A stretch of DNA of 5,683 bases, taken from an uncultured Micrococcus sp. GTDB lineage: Bacteria; Actinomycetota; Actinomycetes; Actinomycetales; Micrococcaceae. The notes under the pieces are model-generated. The model saw only the letters and a list, made by a program, of their open reading frames with translations. It did no database searches and had not been told where the DNA came from. Below are positions 5,433 through 5,683 of this stretch, piece by piece (position 1 is the first letter of the stretch; each line of letters opens with the position of its first letter). The stretch is from the NCBI GenBank assembly GCA_946222435.1, contig CAMIOJ010000160.1, forward strand, positions 1 to 5,683, written 5' to 3'. Both the position numbers and the translations under genes were made by a program.

Positions 5433-5683
5433 GTGACGAATCAGATCGAGATCGGACGTGGCAAGCGCGGACGCATGGCGTACGCCCTGGATGACGTGTC
5501 GGTGGTCCCCGCCCGCCGCACGCGCGACCCGCGGGACGTGAGCCTGCAGTGGCAGATCGACGCGTTCCGCTTCGACATGCCGGTGATCGGCGCGCCGATG
5601 GACTCCGTGATGAGCCCGGCCACCGCGATCGCCCTGGGCCGTCTGGGCGGTCTGGGCGTGCTCAATCTCGAAGGGCTGTGGAC
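5433..5683 (+). CDS. guaB3: GuaB3 family IMP dehydrogenase-related protein, N-terminal part (3' end outside window)
   Basis: The first 83 codons of an IMPDH/GMP reductase superfamily protein. It opens with TNQIEIGRGKRGRMAYALDD, the characteristic GuaB3 start, and continues with VSVVPARRTRDPRDV, the barrel strand FDMPVIGAPMDSVMSPAT (parallel to SAAMDTVTE in guaB) and LGRLGGLGVLNLEGLW. The frame is open to the window end. GuaB3 proteins are shorter than IMPDH because they lack the CBS insertion, but that region and the catalytic Cys lie beyond the edge. The start is the GTG at 5433; no Shine-Dalgarno is present and the leader may be absent altogether. It lies 101 nt after guaB, the arrangement usual in actinobacteria. 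Its exact reaction in actinobacteria is less settled than that of GuaB; a cyanobacterial GuaB3 has been reported to have IMPDH activity. Family assignment is firm and function is inferred. Confidence 0.93.
   Translation, partial: MTNQIEIGRGKRGRMAYALDDVSVVPARRTRDPRDVSLQWQIDAFRFDMPVIGAPMDSVMSPATAIALGRLGGLGVLNLEGLW

Overview
The window reads as ordinary chromosome from a high-GC Gram-positive bacterium (Actinomycetota). Coding third positions are almost all G or C. The IMP dehydrogenase is of the mycobacterial GuaB2 type and is followed by an actinobacterial GuaB3 homologue. A UPF0548/DUF1990 protein and a Tat-exported protein with a signal peptide style common in actinobacteria also occur. A Micrococcaceae genome (Micrococcus, Kocuria, Arthrobacter group) is plausible, but that is an inference from protein style, not a search result. 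There is no mobile element, CRISPR array, tRNA or rRNA.

Layout: (1) 1-770, the 3' half of groEL on the plus strand, entering from the left. (2) 790-835, a perfect 46-bp palindrome serving as a shared terminator between convergent genes. (3) 842-2792, a minus-strand pair read right to left: a DAACS-family dicarboxylate/amino acid:cation symporter, then 7 nt later a DUF1990 protein. (4) 2793-3021, a divergent intergenic region. (5) 3022-3644, a plus-strand small Tat-exported protein of unknown function whose reading frame is broken by a -1 shift at a run of five G, followed by a hairpin. (6) 3787-5331, guaB, with a recognisable -10 element, then two tandem hairpins. (7) 5433 to the right edge, the start of guaB3, probably translated from a leaderless GTG.

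How they fit: guaB makes XMP from IMP, the committed step to GMP, and guaB3 is its CBS-less relative next door. The two are separated by terminator-like hairpins but share an 11/12 promoter-proximal motif, which hints at parallel transcription rather than a simple operon. The symporter and DUF1990 gene look co-transcribed. GroEL and the exported protein have no evident functional link to their neighbours.

No new multi-gene system is visible. The points most worth a second look are the frameshift in the exported protein, the unusual cation-site residues of the symporter, and the shared 5' motif and ambiguous start of the two IMPDH-family genes.
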